49,236 nucleotides of DNA from HGM11412 sp045536025 (GTDB lineage: Bacteria; Bacillota; Clostridia; Christensenellales; Borkfalkiaceae): contig JAZSMT010000003.1 of assembly GCA_045536025.1 (NCBI GenBank), forward strand, positions 1 through 49,236, in the 5' to 3' direction. A program made the translations under genes and the position numbers. Below the pieces are notes generated by a model. It was not told where the DNA came from. It saw only the letters and a program-made list of their open reading frames with translations, and did no database searches. Below are positions 1 through 7,575 of this stretch, piece by piece (position 1 is the first letter of the stretch; each line of letters begins with the position of its first letter).

Positions 1-50
1 ATAATAAATATTCTCTTAAATTAGCTAGATCTCCTTCTTGAAATATTTTA

Positions 51-79
51 TTGATATTTATAAAATTTTGTGCTAAAAT
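51..79 (+). promoter_or_regulatory. glnS promoter
   Basis: TTGATA (51-56), a 17-base spacer, then TAAAAT (74-79) preceded by TG at 71-72, which makes it an extended -10. The start point should fall near 86, giving a leader of about 25 bases before the glnS ATG. A GGGG stretch at about 100 could serve as the ribosome-binding site. Confidence 0.7.
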
Positions 80-110
80 AAATTAAAATTGATATTACAC
101 GGGGCTTTTT

Positions 111-1745
111 ATGGAAATTTTTACCGAAAGCAAAAACTTTATAGAAGATATTATTAACGATGAACTCTCAAATGGTGTTGTAAATTCCGTTCACACCCGC
201 TTTCCTCCAGAGCCTAACGGCTACCTTCATATCGGGCACGCAAAAAGCTTATGCCTCAATTTTGGCACGGCTAAAAAATACGGCGGCGTTTGCAACCTTT
301 TCTTTGACGATACTAATCCGTCTAAAGAAAAAACCGAGTACGTTGAAGCTATTAAAGAAGATATTAAGTGGCTGGGCTTTGAGTGGTTTGAAATGCACTA
401 TGCGTCCGATTATTTCGACGTTATTTACGAGCTTGCCGTAAAACTTATAAAAGACGGTAAAGCTTACGTTTGCGACCTTTCGGCTGAAGAAATTAAAAAC
501 ACGCGCGGTACGCTTACCGAGCCTGGCGTTGAAAGCCCCTACCGCAACCGTTCGATAGAGGAAAACTTAAAGCTGTTTGAAGAGATGAAAAACGGCGTTT
601 ATAAAGACGGGGAAAAGGTTTTAAGAGCAAAGATTGATATGGCTTCGCCTAACATCAACATGCGTGACCCGGTTATTTATAGGGTTCTTCGCGCAACCCA
701 TCATAGAACGGGCGATAAATGGTGCATTTATCCTATGTACGACTATGCTCACCCCATTTGCGACAGTATGCAAGGGGTTACCCACTCTCTTTGCACCTTA
801 GAGTTTGAGGATCACCGCCCGCTTTATAATTGGACGGTGGAAAATACAGGCGTATCTCACAAGCCCCGCCAAATCGAGTTTGCAAGGCTTAATATTACAA
901 ACACCGTAATGAGCAAGCGCTATCTTAAAAAGCTTGTAGAAGACGGTGCCGTTGAAGGGTGGGACGATCCGCGTATGCCTACCCTTACGGGGCTTAGAAA
1001 CCGAGGTGTTCCTGCGGAAGCGCTTAAAAACTTCTGTGAAGAAATCGGTATTGCTAAAGCAAACAGCGAAATCGAGGTTAGCTATTTCGAGCACTTTATA
1101 AGAGATTATCTTAACAAAAACGCCGAAAGAGCTATGGCGGTTGAAAATCCTTTAAAGGTTACGATATCTAACTACGAGGGCGAAGAAAACACCCATTTCG
1201 ATATCAATCCTAACGACGAAAACTCGGGGACGAGAGAGGTTGTGTTTGGAAAAACTTTATATATCGAGCAAGACGATTTTTCGCTCAATCCCCCACCCAA
1301 GTATTTCAGGCTTAAAAAAGACGGTTACGTTAGGCTTAAAAACGCATACATTATTAAGTGTGACGACGTTGTTTTAGACGATAACGGCAACCCCGCTGAA
1401 CTTATTTGTTCATATATTCCTGAAAGCCGTTCGGGCGAGGATACTAGCGGAATTAAGTGTAAAGGCACTATTCACTGGGTAAACGCCGATAGTTGTGTTG
1501 ACGTTGAAATTAGAAAGTATGAATATCTTTTAAAAGACGCGGAATACGCAGGGCAAGACTTTAGCGAGCGTATGAACTACGATAGCGTTCACAAGTTCTT
1601 AGGTAAAGCCGAGCCTTATCTTGGCGAAGCTTTAGACGGCACGCCCTTCCAGCTCCTTAGAAAAGGATATTATAAAAAAATGATTAAGGAAGGTAAAATT
1701 ATCCTTTCTGAAATCGTTTCAATGAAAGACAGTTTTAAAAAATAA
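111..1745 (+). CDS. glnS: Glutaminyl-tRNA synthetase
   Basis: This cytoplasmic class I aminoacyl-tRNA synthetase charges tRNA-Gln with glutamine using ATP. The class I HIGH signature is at residues 40-43 within the typical PPEPNGYLHIGHAKS context. The KMSKS-loop equivalent is MSKR at 267-270, the usual GlnRS variant. The length of 544 residues is close to bacterial GlnRS (about 550), with the catalytic Rossmann domain first and the beta-barrel anticodon-binding domains in the last 200 residues. The family splits into GlnRS and non-discriminating GluRS; the PPEPNGY motif and C-terminal beta barrels point to GlnRS. The start is supported by the promoter at 51-79. A CvpA-family gene follows after 21 bases and is probably cotranscribed. 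Confidence 0.95.
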   Translation: MEIFTESKNFIEDIINDELSNGVVNSVHTRFPPEPNGYLHIGHAKSLCLNFGTAKKYGGVCNLFFDDTNPSKEKTEYVEAIKEDIKWLGFEWFEMHYASDYFDVIYELAVKLIKDGKAYVCDLSAEEIKNTRGTLTEPGVESPYRNRSIEENLKLFEEMKNGVYKDGEKVLRAKIDMASPNINMRDPVIYRVLRATHHRTGDKWCIYPMYDYAHPICDSMQGVTHSLCTLEFEDHRPLYNWTVENTGVSHKPRQIEFARLNITNTVMSKRYLKKLVEDGAVEGWDDPRMPTLTGLRNRGVPAEALKNFCEEIGIAKANSEIEVSYFEHFIRDYLNKNAERAMAVENPLKVTISNYEGEENTHFDINPNDENSGTREVVFGKTLYIEQDDFSLNPPPKYFRLKKDGYVRLKNAYIIKCDDVVLDDNGNPAELICSYIPESRSGEDTSGIKCKGTIHWVNADSCVDVEIRKYEYLLKDAEYAGQDFSERMNYDSVHKFLGKAEPYLGEALDGTPFQLLRKGYYKKMIKEGKIILSEIVSMKDSFKK

Positions 1746-1766
1746 CAAAATATAAGGATTATATTT

Positions 1767-2378
1767 ATGTATTTTATAGTTGATATCATAGCGATAGCGT
1801 TTGTTTTAGTGTTAGCGCTACTCGGCTTAAAATTAGGCTTTTTCAAATCGACGGTTGACGTCGTTTTGGTATTAGCGTTCTTTGCAGGCGCTGCGGTCGG
1901 CGCTTACTTTACCGTTACGCTTTTATTTGAGGAGCAATTTGGCTGGGTAACCGAGCTTCAAAGCGTAATCGTACCTATGCTTGGAAATAGCAAAATCTCG
2001 GGCGGGCAAGAAATCGTTGATATAGTTGCTTATTATTTAGCCCTTGCATTACTAATATTTATAACGTTTATCTTATATCTCGTTATTCTTAATATCGTTA
2101 GAAAGCTTATCATAAAGCTGTCTGAACTCGTTAATAAAATCGTACTTTTTGCTTTCGTTGATAAGTTGCTTGGCTTTGCGGTAAACCTTGTAGCTTCCGC
2201 AGGTATCGTATTAGCGCTTATGGCAGTCGTTCACTCACTTGCACCGCTTGGCATTTTAACGTATTTGAACGAAGTATTTCTTGCCAGCGAGGTTTTAAGC
2301 TTGTTTTACGAAATAAACCCCTTAAACGAACTGCTTGCCCCAATGTTTGCAGGCTTACCCTCAATACTCCCTGCATAA
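1767..2378 (+). CDS. CvpA-family membrane protein
   Basis: A 203-residue inner-membrane protein with about four hydrophobic segments (roughly residues 3-25, 33-55, 80-105 and 125-155) and the N-terminal layout of the CvpA (colicin V production) family. Family members are linked to envelope homeostasis and colicin V export, but the molecular role is not settled. The ribosome-binding site is AAGGA at about 1754, 8 bases before the ATG. It follows glnS by 21 bases and is closed by the terminator at 2391-2419, so the two genes form an operon. Confidence 0.8.
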   Translation: MYFIVDIIAIAFVLVLALLGLKLGFFKSTVDVVLVLAFFAGAAVGAYFTVTLLFEEQFGWVTELQSVIVPMLGNSKISGGQEIVDIVAYYLALALLIFITFILYLVILNIVRKLIIKLSELVNKIVLFAFVDKLLGFAVNLVASAGIVLALMAVVHSLAPLGILTYLNEVFLASEVLSLFYEINPLNELLAPMFAGLPSILPA

Positions 2379-2390
2379 ACAGCAATCAAA

Positions 2391-2419
2391 AACTCCGTGG
2401 AAATCCACGGAGTTTTTTT
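2391..2419. terminator. Bidirectional intrinsic terminator
   Basis: A perfect 10-bp stem AACTCCGTGG (2391-2400) / CCACGGAGTT (2405-2414), a 4-base loop, and seven T at 2413-2419. It closes glnS-cvpA on the plus strand. On the minus strand A-rich sequence gives a T-run after the 35-residue peptide gene, so it likely serves both. Confidence 0.9.
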
Positions 2420-2525
2420 AACGCTTGATAAACAGGTCGCTACACGAGATGTAGACGGGCTTTTCGGAAATTTCCACCCTCTCTTTTATAAAAAACCAGT
2501 TGTATAATTTATTAAATAATTTCAT
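2418..2525 (-). CDS. Small 35-residue protein, unknown function
   Basis: Translating the minus strand from the ATG at 2525 gives 35 residues beginning MKLFNKLYNW and ending DLFIKR, with the TAA next to the terminator at 2391-2419. A very strong ribosome-binding site (AAGGGGG at 2534-2540) lies 8 bases upstream, and a TATAAT -10 box (2550-2555) is followed upstream by a 9-bp inverted repeat. The peptide has an aromatic, amphipathic N-terminal half and a charged C-terminal half with one Cys. I recognise no family. It is too short for most gene callers, but promoter, ribosome-binding site, reading frame and terminator all line up. It could be a regulatory or toxin-like peptide, but nothing in the sequence proves that. 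Confidence 0.6.
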   Translation of the reverse strand: MKLFNKLYNWFFIKERVEISEKPVYISCSDLFIKR

Positions 2526-2549
2526 ATCGCACCCCCTTTGTATGGTGCT

Positions 2550-2587
2550 ATTATATTAAGCTAAATATGACAATAGTCTGTCATATT
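2550..2587 (-). promoter_or_regulatory. Promoter with inverted-repeat operator for the 35-residue peptide
   Basis: On the minus strand TATAAT (complement of 2550-2555) lies 25 bases upstream of the peptide start. Around the -35 position is a perfect inverted repeat: AATATGACA (2564-2572), 6 bases, TGTCATATT (2579-2587). The -35 hexamer itself is poor (GACTAT), as often seen at controlled promoters. The placement suggests a dimeric regulator binding over the -35 region. The regulator is not identifiable here. Confidence 0.6.
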
Positions 2588-2812
2588 AAAAACTTTTTTG
2601 TCGAAATTATTTAATTTTATATCTTTTAGCCTATACAAAACCAACTTAAGGGCTTAGTTGCAAGTTAACTAACTAAGCTTTTGCAAAGCTGGTTTTAAGC
2701 CGTTAGAAACAAGTAAGACAAGGCTCGCAAGGCGAAAAGCTGAAATAGCCTTGGTCATTGAAGTATTGAGCTGTAAAGTAAAAGTATTGCGCCGTTTATA
2801 ACGCCTTAAAAC
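2588..2812. other. Gene-free stretch with nested hairpins
   Basis: No open frame with a start signal is seen. There is a nested hairpin: an outer 11-bp stem AAAACCAACTT (2637-2647) / AAGCTGGTTTT (2686-2696) with one G-T pair, and an inner 7-bp stem CTTAGTT (2653-2659) / AACTAAG (2671-2677). A further CAAGGCT...AGCCTTG pair follows at about 2719-2757. It lies downstream of the FTR-like gene on the minus strand, so part of it may act as that gene's terminator. A small RNA is possible but unsupported by a clear promoter. Confidence 0.4.
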
Positions 2813-3013
2813 TTAAGATTTACTCTTATAGTAGAGGCGACAATGACAAAAACCCTCAAAATTAGGGTCGGCAACTTGGTCGCGGAATTCTTTGCACATA
2901 CAAACGTTATCTTCCGTTTTTTGGATACGGCAGGGGCAATACCCGTCTTTCCTTTTTAAGCCGTTTCTAATGGCGGTTACAACCTTTTCGTCGGGGTTAA
3001 AAATAATTTTCAT
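2813..3013 (-). CDS. Ferredoxin:thioredoxin reductase catalytic-domain-like protein
   Basis: A 66-residue protein with three CxC motifs: CPC at 26-28, CMC at 38-40 and CHC at 56-58. These are the iron-sulfur and redox-disulfide cysteines of the ferredoxin:thioredoxin reductase catalytic chain, which passes electrons from ferredoxin to thioredoxin. The plant-type enzyme is longer (about 110 residues) and spaces the motifs differently (X16 then X8); here the gaps are X9 and X15. No variable-chain partner is nearby. AGGAG sits 8 bases before the ATG. The family assignment is firm; the electron donor and the redox partner are not known. Confidence 0.8.
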   Translation of the reverse strand: MKIIFNPDEKVVTAIRNGLKRKDGYCPCRIQKTEDNVCMCKEFRDQVADPNFEGFCHCRLYYKSKS

Positions 3014-3024
3014 AAGCTTTCTCC

Positions 3025-3053
3025 TTGACTGTTTTTAAGTATTTAGATAAAAT
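3025..3053 (+). promoter_or_regulatory. Promoter giving a leaderless transcript
   Basis: TTGACT (3025-3030), a 17-base spacer, TAAAAT (3048-3053). The -10 ends 6 bases before the ATG at 3060, so the predicted transcription start coincides with the start codon. No ribosome-binding site is present. Confidence 0.75.
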
Positions 3054-3059
3054 GTTTAT

Positions 3060-3545
3060 ATGAGTTCAAAAATTTTACTAAAAGTTTCAAGTAAAGACGA
3101 TTTTAATAAATATAACGGCGATTACGACGGTGTGTATTTTTCTAGCCCCAGCCTTTTTATATGCCAAACGCCCAATGAAGAGGTTTTTGTTGACCTAACT
3201 GAGCTTTCGCCGACGGACGGGTTAGAAATTTCTAAAAAAGCACCAAATAACGCAACCTTTGTAGTTGACGACGTTATTAAGGCAGTTTTTATAAAAAGCG
3301 TGAACAAGAACGCCAAGATATCTTATTATCTTGATAGATACGATGAAGCTTTACTACCCTTAATCTCGGCAAACGGTTTTGACGTTACCGTTAAATACAC
3401 CGCACTTGCTCCTGAAAGGATAGAAAAATTCCACAACCTTGGCGCTAAGGTCAACGGCGCAACTCTTTCTCGGCTTGACGAGGTTGGCGTTTTAAAGTTT
3501 TGGAATACCGATTATATAACTATTATTCCCGATATTAAACCTTGA
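3060..3545 (+). CDS. Hypothetical protein, 161 residues
   Basis: I do not recognise the family. The protein is soluble, with alternating beta and alpha segments and no signal peptide or membrane span. The middle (VDDVIKAVFIKSV, then a tyrosine-rich stretch) and the final third (GAKVNGATLSRLDE) resemble a small Rossmann- or TIM-like fold, but this is only an impression. It is read from its own leaderless promoter (3025-3053). Its last 11 bases overlap the end of the convergent phosphopantetheinyl transferase gene. The regular codon pattern and good promoter argue that it is real. Confidence 0.6.
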   Translation: MSSKILLKVSSKDDFNKYNGDYDGVYFSSPSLFICQTPNEEVFVDLTELSPTDGLEISKKAPNNATFVVDDVIKAVFIKSVNKNAKISYYLDRYDEALLPLISANGFDVTVKYTALAPERIEKFHNLGAKVNGATLSRLDEVGVLKFWNTDYITIIPDIKP

Positions 3546-4050
3546 TAAACTCGGCGTTTTCTCCGTAAACGGACAATGAAAACGCCTTTTCGTTTGCCGT
3601 AATTTCACGCGTTATACCCACAAACTCACCCTCTGCACCTTTTTTTAGCGCAGAGTAATTATTAGCTTTAATAACCGCCTCTCTCTCCGTCCATTTTTTA
3701 TAAAAATCGGGCGGATTTTTTTCGCCTAAAAATTTTGAAAGGTTTTTAGGAACGCTATCTTTTATAAGCTCAATATCAACGCCAACAGCCGTCGTTTTTG
3801 AAAAGGACACGGCGACTATTCCGCTTGAGTGAGATATAGATATAAATCCCCCCTCAATTACGGGCTTTCCGCTACCAAGAAAGCTAACGACGGGCAAATC
3901 TTTTTTAAATACTGTTTTGTATTTATTTATAAGTAGCGCCCACGCGCAAACGCTTTCTTCACTCTTTGCGTGCTCTATAAGCTCGTGCGATAGCACTATA
4001 TCCGCCTCACCTTTTACTACGGCGGTTGAAAAGTAAATCTTACTTGTCAT
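3535..4050 (-). CDS. 4'-phosphopantetheinyl transferase (Sfp superfamily)
   Basis: Transfers 4'-phosphopantetheine from coenzyme A to a serine on a carrier protein. The Sfp/AcpS signatures are present: a SISHS block with His74, GVDIE (Asp92, Glu94, magnesium ligands) and WTEREAVIK at 120-128. At 171 residues it is shorter than Sfp (about 225), missing much of the second pseudo-repeat end, which is common in clostridial versions. No nonribosomal peptide or polyketide genes are in view, so the substrate may be a fatty-acid carrier protein or lie elsewhere. The start overlaps the end of copA by 11 bases, so translation is probably coupled. Confidence 0.8.
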   Translation of the reverse strand: MTSKIYFSTAVVKGEADIVLSHELIEHAKSEESVCAWALLINKYKTVFKKDLPVVSFLGSGKPVIEGGFISISHSSGIVAVSFSKTTAVGVDIELIKDSVPKNLSKFLGEKNPPDFYKKWTEREAVIKANNYSALKKGAEGEFVGITREITANEKAFSLSVYGENAEFIKV

Positions 4051-6232
4051 TTTTATAAATTCTTAAAGCGTTTGATACTACGAATAAGCTACTTAAGCTC
4101 ATAGCGGCGGCGGCAATCATAGGGCTTAACAAAACGCCTGCAAAATACAATGCGCCTGAAGCAAGGGGAATACCTAAAACGTTATAAAAGAACGCCCAAA
4201 ATAAGTTTTGCTTTATAATTCTACCCGCTTTTTTACCAGTTTTAACAGCTTTAACTGCAGAACGCAAATCATTAGATAAAAGTATTACGTCAGCCGAGCT
4301 TACGGCTATATCCGTGCCAGACGACATTGCAATTCCTATATCCGCTACCGATAATGCAGGGCTATCGTTAACGCCGTCACCGATAAAGGCAACCTTTCCT
4401 ATATCTTTATATTCCTTTACCTTTTCAGCCTTTTCTTCGGGTAAAACTCCGCCGTAAACCTCGTGCGCGCCAACTTCATTTTTAACGCGCTCGGAAACCT
4501 TTTGGTCGTCACCAGAGAGTATCACCGTATGAATACCTAACTCGCGCATTTTAGAAACCGCCTCGAAAGAGGTGGGCTTTACCATATCGTAAACCTCTAA
4601 AAAACCGATAACGCTACCGTTTTTAGCAACGAATAATACGCTTTTACCTTGGCTTAAAGAAAGTTCTGCCTCATTAAGTATTTCTTCACTTGCAGGATAT
4701 AAGGCAACGAAATTTTTATTGCCTATAACGTAATAATTACCATTTACCGTGCCTTTAACACCCTTTCCGGTTACCGACAAATAGTCCTTAACCTCAAAGT
4801 CAACCTCACCCACGAAATCAACCACGGCTTTTGCAAGCGGATGTGAGCTTAGCTTTTCAACGGCGCAAACCTCTTGTAATTCTTGCTCGGATAGATTAAC
4901 CGTTTTGCCAACGTGCACCTTGCCTTGCGTAACCGTGCCCGTTTTATCCATTATCATAACGCTTATAAGCCCTATCCTTTCAAGCACGTCTGCGTTTTTG
5001 ATAAGAACGCCGAAAGATGCACACTTTCCCGTTGCAACGGTAACGGCAACCGGCGTTGCAAGACCTAAAGCGCACGGACAGGATATTACGAGAACGGATA
5101 CAGCTCTAGAAAAAGCAAAGTCAAAAGGCTGTCCTATAAGTAACCAAACAATAAGCGTTACTATCGCTATCGCCGTTACGATGGGAACGAAAATTCCGCT
5201 TATTTTATCTGCAAGCCTTTGAACAGGGGCTTTAGAGGCTTCCGCGCTCAAAACGTAGTCGATAATCTTTGAAAAAACGGTATCCTCGCCAATAGACGTA
5301 ACCTTAGCCGTCATATACCCGCTTTCACATACGGTAGCCATTTTGATAAGCGAGCCTATCTCTTTATATACGGGCATACTCTCGCCCGTGAGCGCAGCCT
5401 CGCTCATATCCCCCTCGCCGGAAATAACTACCGCGTCCGCAGGGGCGCTTAAGCCCTGCTTTATAACTATAATATCGCCAACCTTTAAGTCTTTTACGCT
5501 GACGGTAATTTCCTTTCCGCCCACTATAACGTTAGCGACGTCGGGCGCTAAGCTCTTTAGCTTTTCTACCGCGCTTTCGGTCTTTTTCTTAGAACGCTCT
5601 TCAAGCATTTTGCCAACGGTAACGAGCGTTAGTATCATTGCCGAGCTTTCAAAATAGAGGTTTTTTAGATAAACGTTTACCAAAGCGCTATCGCCCGAAA
5701 GCCTACCTATAATTATCATAATAAAGGCAAAAACGCCGAACAAATAACTCGCGCCCGAGCCAAGTGCAACGAGGGTATCCATATTCGGCGCAAGGTGAAT
5801 AACCGCACTATAGCCGTTTATAAAGAATTTTTTATTGATAATTATAACTGCAGTGGTTAAAATAAGTTGCAACGCTACGAAATATATAGCGCCCTTTTCA
5901 CCCTTTAAAAAATTAAAAGTAGGAAGTCCTATCATACCCCCCATTGAAAAATACATCAACACGATAAGGAGTATTGCAGACGGAATTAAACGCTTTTTTG
6001 ATACGGCACTACCGTCAGAGCCTTGCTCGCCCGAATATAACCGTGCTTTAAAGCCTGCGTTTTTTACCGCGCTTATTATGTCGGCACTATTAAATTCGCC
6101 CTCTACAACCATTAATTTTTGCGTGAGCGAAACGGTTGCTAAGCTTACTCCTTTTACTTTATTAACTGCCCTTTCTACCGCGTTTGAGCACGCCGAACAG
6201 GACATTCCTAAAACGGTAAATTTAACTTTCAT
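4040..6232 (-). CDS. copA: Copper-transporting P-type ATPase
   Basis: A P1B-type ATPase of 730 residues that pumps monovalent copper out across the membrane. Order: one N-terminal heavy-metal domain with a CSAC motif (Cys12, Cys15), two membrane helices, further helices, an actuator domain with the TGES motif, the CPC metal site in the membrane at 385-387, the phosphorylated Asp in DKTGT at 429-433, the SSHPLA nucleotide-binding motif, GDGVND at 618-623, and two final helices. CPC with one CxxC domain fits the CopA subfamily; silver is also possible. No CsoR or CopY gene or CopZ chaperone is visible next to it. The promoter at 6242-6270 leaves almost no leader. The next gene (phosphopantetheinyl transferase) overlaps its end. 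Confidence 0.92.
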   Translation of the reverse strand: MKVKFTVLGMSCSACSNAVERAVNKVKGVSLATVSLTQKLMVVEGEFNSADIISAVKNAGFKARLYSGEQGSDGSAVSKKRLIPSAILLIVLMYFSMGGMIGLPTFNFLKGEKGAIYFVALQLILTTAVIIINKKFFINGYSAVIHLAPNMDTLVALGSGASYLFGVFAFIMIIIGRLSGDSALVNVYLKNLYFESSAMILTLVTVGKMLEERSKKKTESAVEKLKSLAPDVANVIVGGKEITVSVKDLKVGDIIVIKQGLSAPADAVVISGEGDMSEAALTGESMPVYKEIGSLIKMATVCESGYMTAKVTSIGEDTVFSKIIDYVLSAEASKAPVQRLADKISGIFVPIVTAIAIVTLIVWLLIGQPFDFAFSRAVSVLVISCPCALGLATPVAVTVATGKCASFGVLIKNADVLERIGLISVMIMDKTGTVTQGKVHVGKTVNLSEQELQEVCAVEKLSSHPLAKAVVDFVGEVDFEVKDYLSVTGKGVKGTVNGNYYVIGNKNFVALYPASEEILNEAELSLSQGKSVLFVAKNGSVIGFLEVYDMVKPTSFEAVSKMRELGIHTVILSGDDQKVSERVKNEVGAHEVYGGVLPEEKAEKVKEYKDIGKVAFIGDGVNDSPALSVADIGIAMSSGTDIAVSSADVILLSNDLRSAVKAVKTGKKAGRIIKQNLFWAFFYNVLGIPLASGALYFAGVLLSPMIAAAAMSLSSLFVVSNALRIYKNDK

Positions 6233-6241
6233 AGTATATAT

Positions 6242-6270
6242 ATTTTACCACACCAACTTAGATAATGCAA
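6242..6270 (-). promoter_or_regulatory. copA promoter
   Basis: On the minus strand: TTGCAT (complement of 6265-6270), a 17-base spacer, TAAAAT (complement of 6242-6247), then 9 bases to the ATG at 6232. The predicted leader is only 2-3 bases and has no ribosome-binding site. No obvious copper-regulator palindrome overlaps it. Confidence 0.65.
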
Positions 6271-6277
6271 CAAAAAT

Positions 6278-6301
6278 AAATTCCGCCAAATAGCGGAATT
6301 T
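6278..6301. terminator. Intrinsic terminator between the RHH gene and copA
   Basis: Stem AAATTCCGC (6278-6286) / GCGGAATTT (6293-6301) with a 6-base loop. On the minus strand it lies 4 bases after the end of the ribbon-helix-helix gene and ends in a T-rich stretch (complement of about 6271-6280). It insulates copA from the SPFH operon. Confidence 0.75.
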
Positions 6302-6305
6302 ACTT

Positions 6306-6485
6306 TTAGTCATCATTAAATTTTTTAGGAGTATATCTACCAGATTTCTCCCTTTCTTTTACGCATAGCGTTAATAGGTATTCAATTTGCCCGTTCAAAG
6401 AACGAAAGTCGTTTTCCGCCCACGCGCTAATCTTATCCGATAGCTCTTTTGAAAGTCGCAAGGGTATTTGCTTTTTTTCGTTCAT
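6306..6485 (-). CDS. Arc-type ribbon-helix-helix DNA-binding protein
   Basis: A 59-residue protein starting MNEKKQIPLRL and ending KKFNDD. A short beta strand (KQIPLRLSKEL) followed by two helices (SDKISAWAEN, SLNGQIEYLLTLCVKERE) is the layout of the Arc/MetJ fold, which binds DNA as a dimer through the strand. It begins 1 base after the stop codon of the SPFH gene (TAA-T-ATG), so it is translated from the same message. SPFH followed by an Arc-like protein is a pairing I have seen in Clostridia. The promoter of this operon holds two tandem palindromes that could be its own operator. No toxin partner is visible. Confidence 0.8.
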   Translation of the reverse strand: MNEKKQIPLRLSKELSDKISAWAENDFRSLNGQIEYLLTLCVKEREKSGRYTPKKFNDD

Positions 6486-6486
6486 A

Positions 6487-7497
6487 TTAATATAAACTTC
6501 CCGAATTTACCACGGGTTGCGCGTCGTGATTACCGCATAAAACTACGAGTAAATTTGATACCATTGCAGCTTTTCTTTCGTTATCAAGCTTAATAAGATC
6601 GTTTTTCTCAAGGCGTTCAAGCGCTAATTCTACCATACCAACAGCGCCGTCAACAATCATTTTTCTCGCGTCGGTTATAGCGCTTGCCTGCTGGCGTTGA
6701 AGCATAACCGCTGCGATTTCGGGCGCGTATGCAAGATAGGTTATTCTCGCCTCTACGATTTCAATGCCTGCATCGTCAACTCTAGATTGAATTTCCTTGC
6801 GAATTCTTTCAACTACCTCTTCACTAGAGCCTCTTAAACTGCCTTCGTCTGCCTTGCCGTCACCAGTAGTGTCAACGTTGGGTGCAACGTCATAGGGGTA
6901 AATTTTAACTATTTGGCGAACTGCGCTGTCGCATTGAAGTGATAAATATTCCTTGTAGTTATCTACGTTAAATACGGCTTTAGCAGTATCTACGATTTTC
7001 CACATAACGGCAATGCCGATTTCTACGGGGTTACCTAAGCAGTCGTTAATTTTTTGGCGGTTATTATTAAGCGTCATAACCTTAAGGCTAATTTTGTTAT
7101 TTGCCATTGATATTTCAGACGTACCTAAAGAGTTAAGCGCGGTTGCAGGGTGAGTAGCGTTCACGTCTCCACTTTGCTTAAGCTTGGTTTTAGCCGCGGG
7201 GTTAAACGAGGTGCAGAAGGGGTTTACAAAATAAAAACCGTCCCCCTTTATAGTGCCTACGTATTTACCAAATAACGTAAGAACGAGCGCCTCTTGCGGT
7301 TTTAATACTTTAAGACCGGGAATAACGAACCAGCTTAAAGTAAATACGGCGATACTTATAATGAATAATGCGGAGCTACCGCCATCGTCCATCATCTCAC
7401 CGCCTTTAATAATTCCGATAAGCGAAGCTATCATTACTAAAATCATTAAAAGCATAACTTGCATACCTATTTTTTTGCCTATGATTTTTTCTTGCAT
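6487..7497 (-). CDS. SPFH/stomatin-prohibitin-like membrane protein
   Basis: A 336-residue protein with two N-terminal hydrophobic segments (about residues 12-31 and 42-62) and a band-7/SPFH domain from about residue 65 (KVLKPQEALVLTLFGKYVG) to 270. The segment ending in EARITYLAYAPEIAAVMLQRQQA is the typical end of that domain and leads into the helix that drives oligomerisation. Family members assemble into membrane-associated scaffolds; the exact role here is unknown. The ribosome-binding site AGGAG lies 7 bases before the ATG. The gene forms an operon with the ribbon-helix-helix gene. Confidence 0.85.
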   Translation of the reverse strand: MQEKIIGKKIGMQVMLLMILVMIASLIGIIKGGEMMDDGGSSALFIISIAVFTLSWFVIPGLKVLKPQEALVLTLFGKYVGTIKGDGFYFVNPFCTSFNPAAKTKLKQSGDVNATHPATALNSLGTSEISMANNKISLKVMTLNNNRQKINDCLGNPVEIGIAVMWKIVDTAKAVFNVDNYKEYLSLQCDSAVRQIVKIYPYDVAPNVDTTGDGKADEGSLRGSSEEVVERIRKEIQSRVDDAGIEIVEARITYLAYAPEIAAVMLQRQQASAITDARKMIVDGAVGMVELALERLEKNDLIKLDNERKAAMVSNLLVVLCGNHDAQPVVNSGSLY

Positions 7498-7520
7498 TTT
7501 AAATCTCCTATAATTTTATT

Positions 7521-7559
7521 TGATATCAAAATGATATCATATATTTCATTATATGTCAA
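7521..7559 (-). promoter_or_regulatory. SPFH-RHH operon promoter with tandem operators
   Basis: On the minus strand: TTGACA (complement of 7554-7559), a 17-base spacer, and TATCAT (complement of 7531-7536). Two copies of the palindrome TGATATCA lie at 7521-7528 and 7532-7539, exactly 11 bases apart, one helical turn. One covers the -10 box and the other the start point. Tandem short palindromes on one DNA face are how Arc-family dimers bind, so autoregulation by the downstream RHH protein is likely. Confidence 0.7.
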
Positions 7560-7575
7560 GTTTTTTAATAAAATT

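Noticed and set aside
6306..6485. Toxin-antitoxin pair with the ribbon-helix-helix protein as antitoxin
   Set aside because: The only coupled gene is an SPFH membrane protein, which is not a toxin family; no small toxin gene is beside it.
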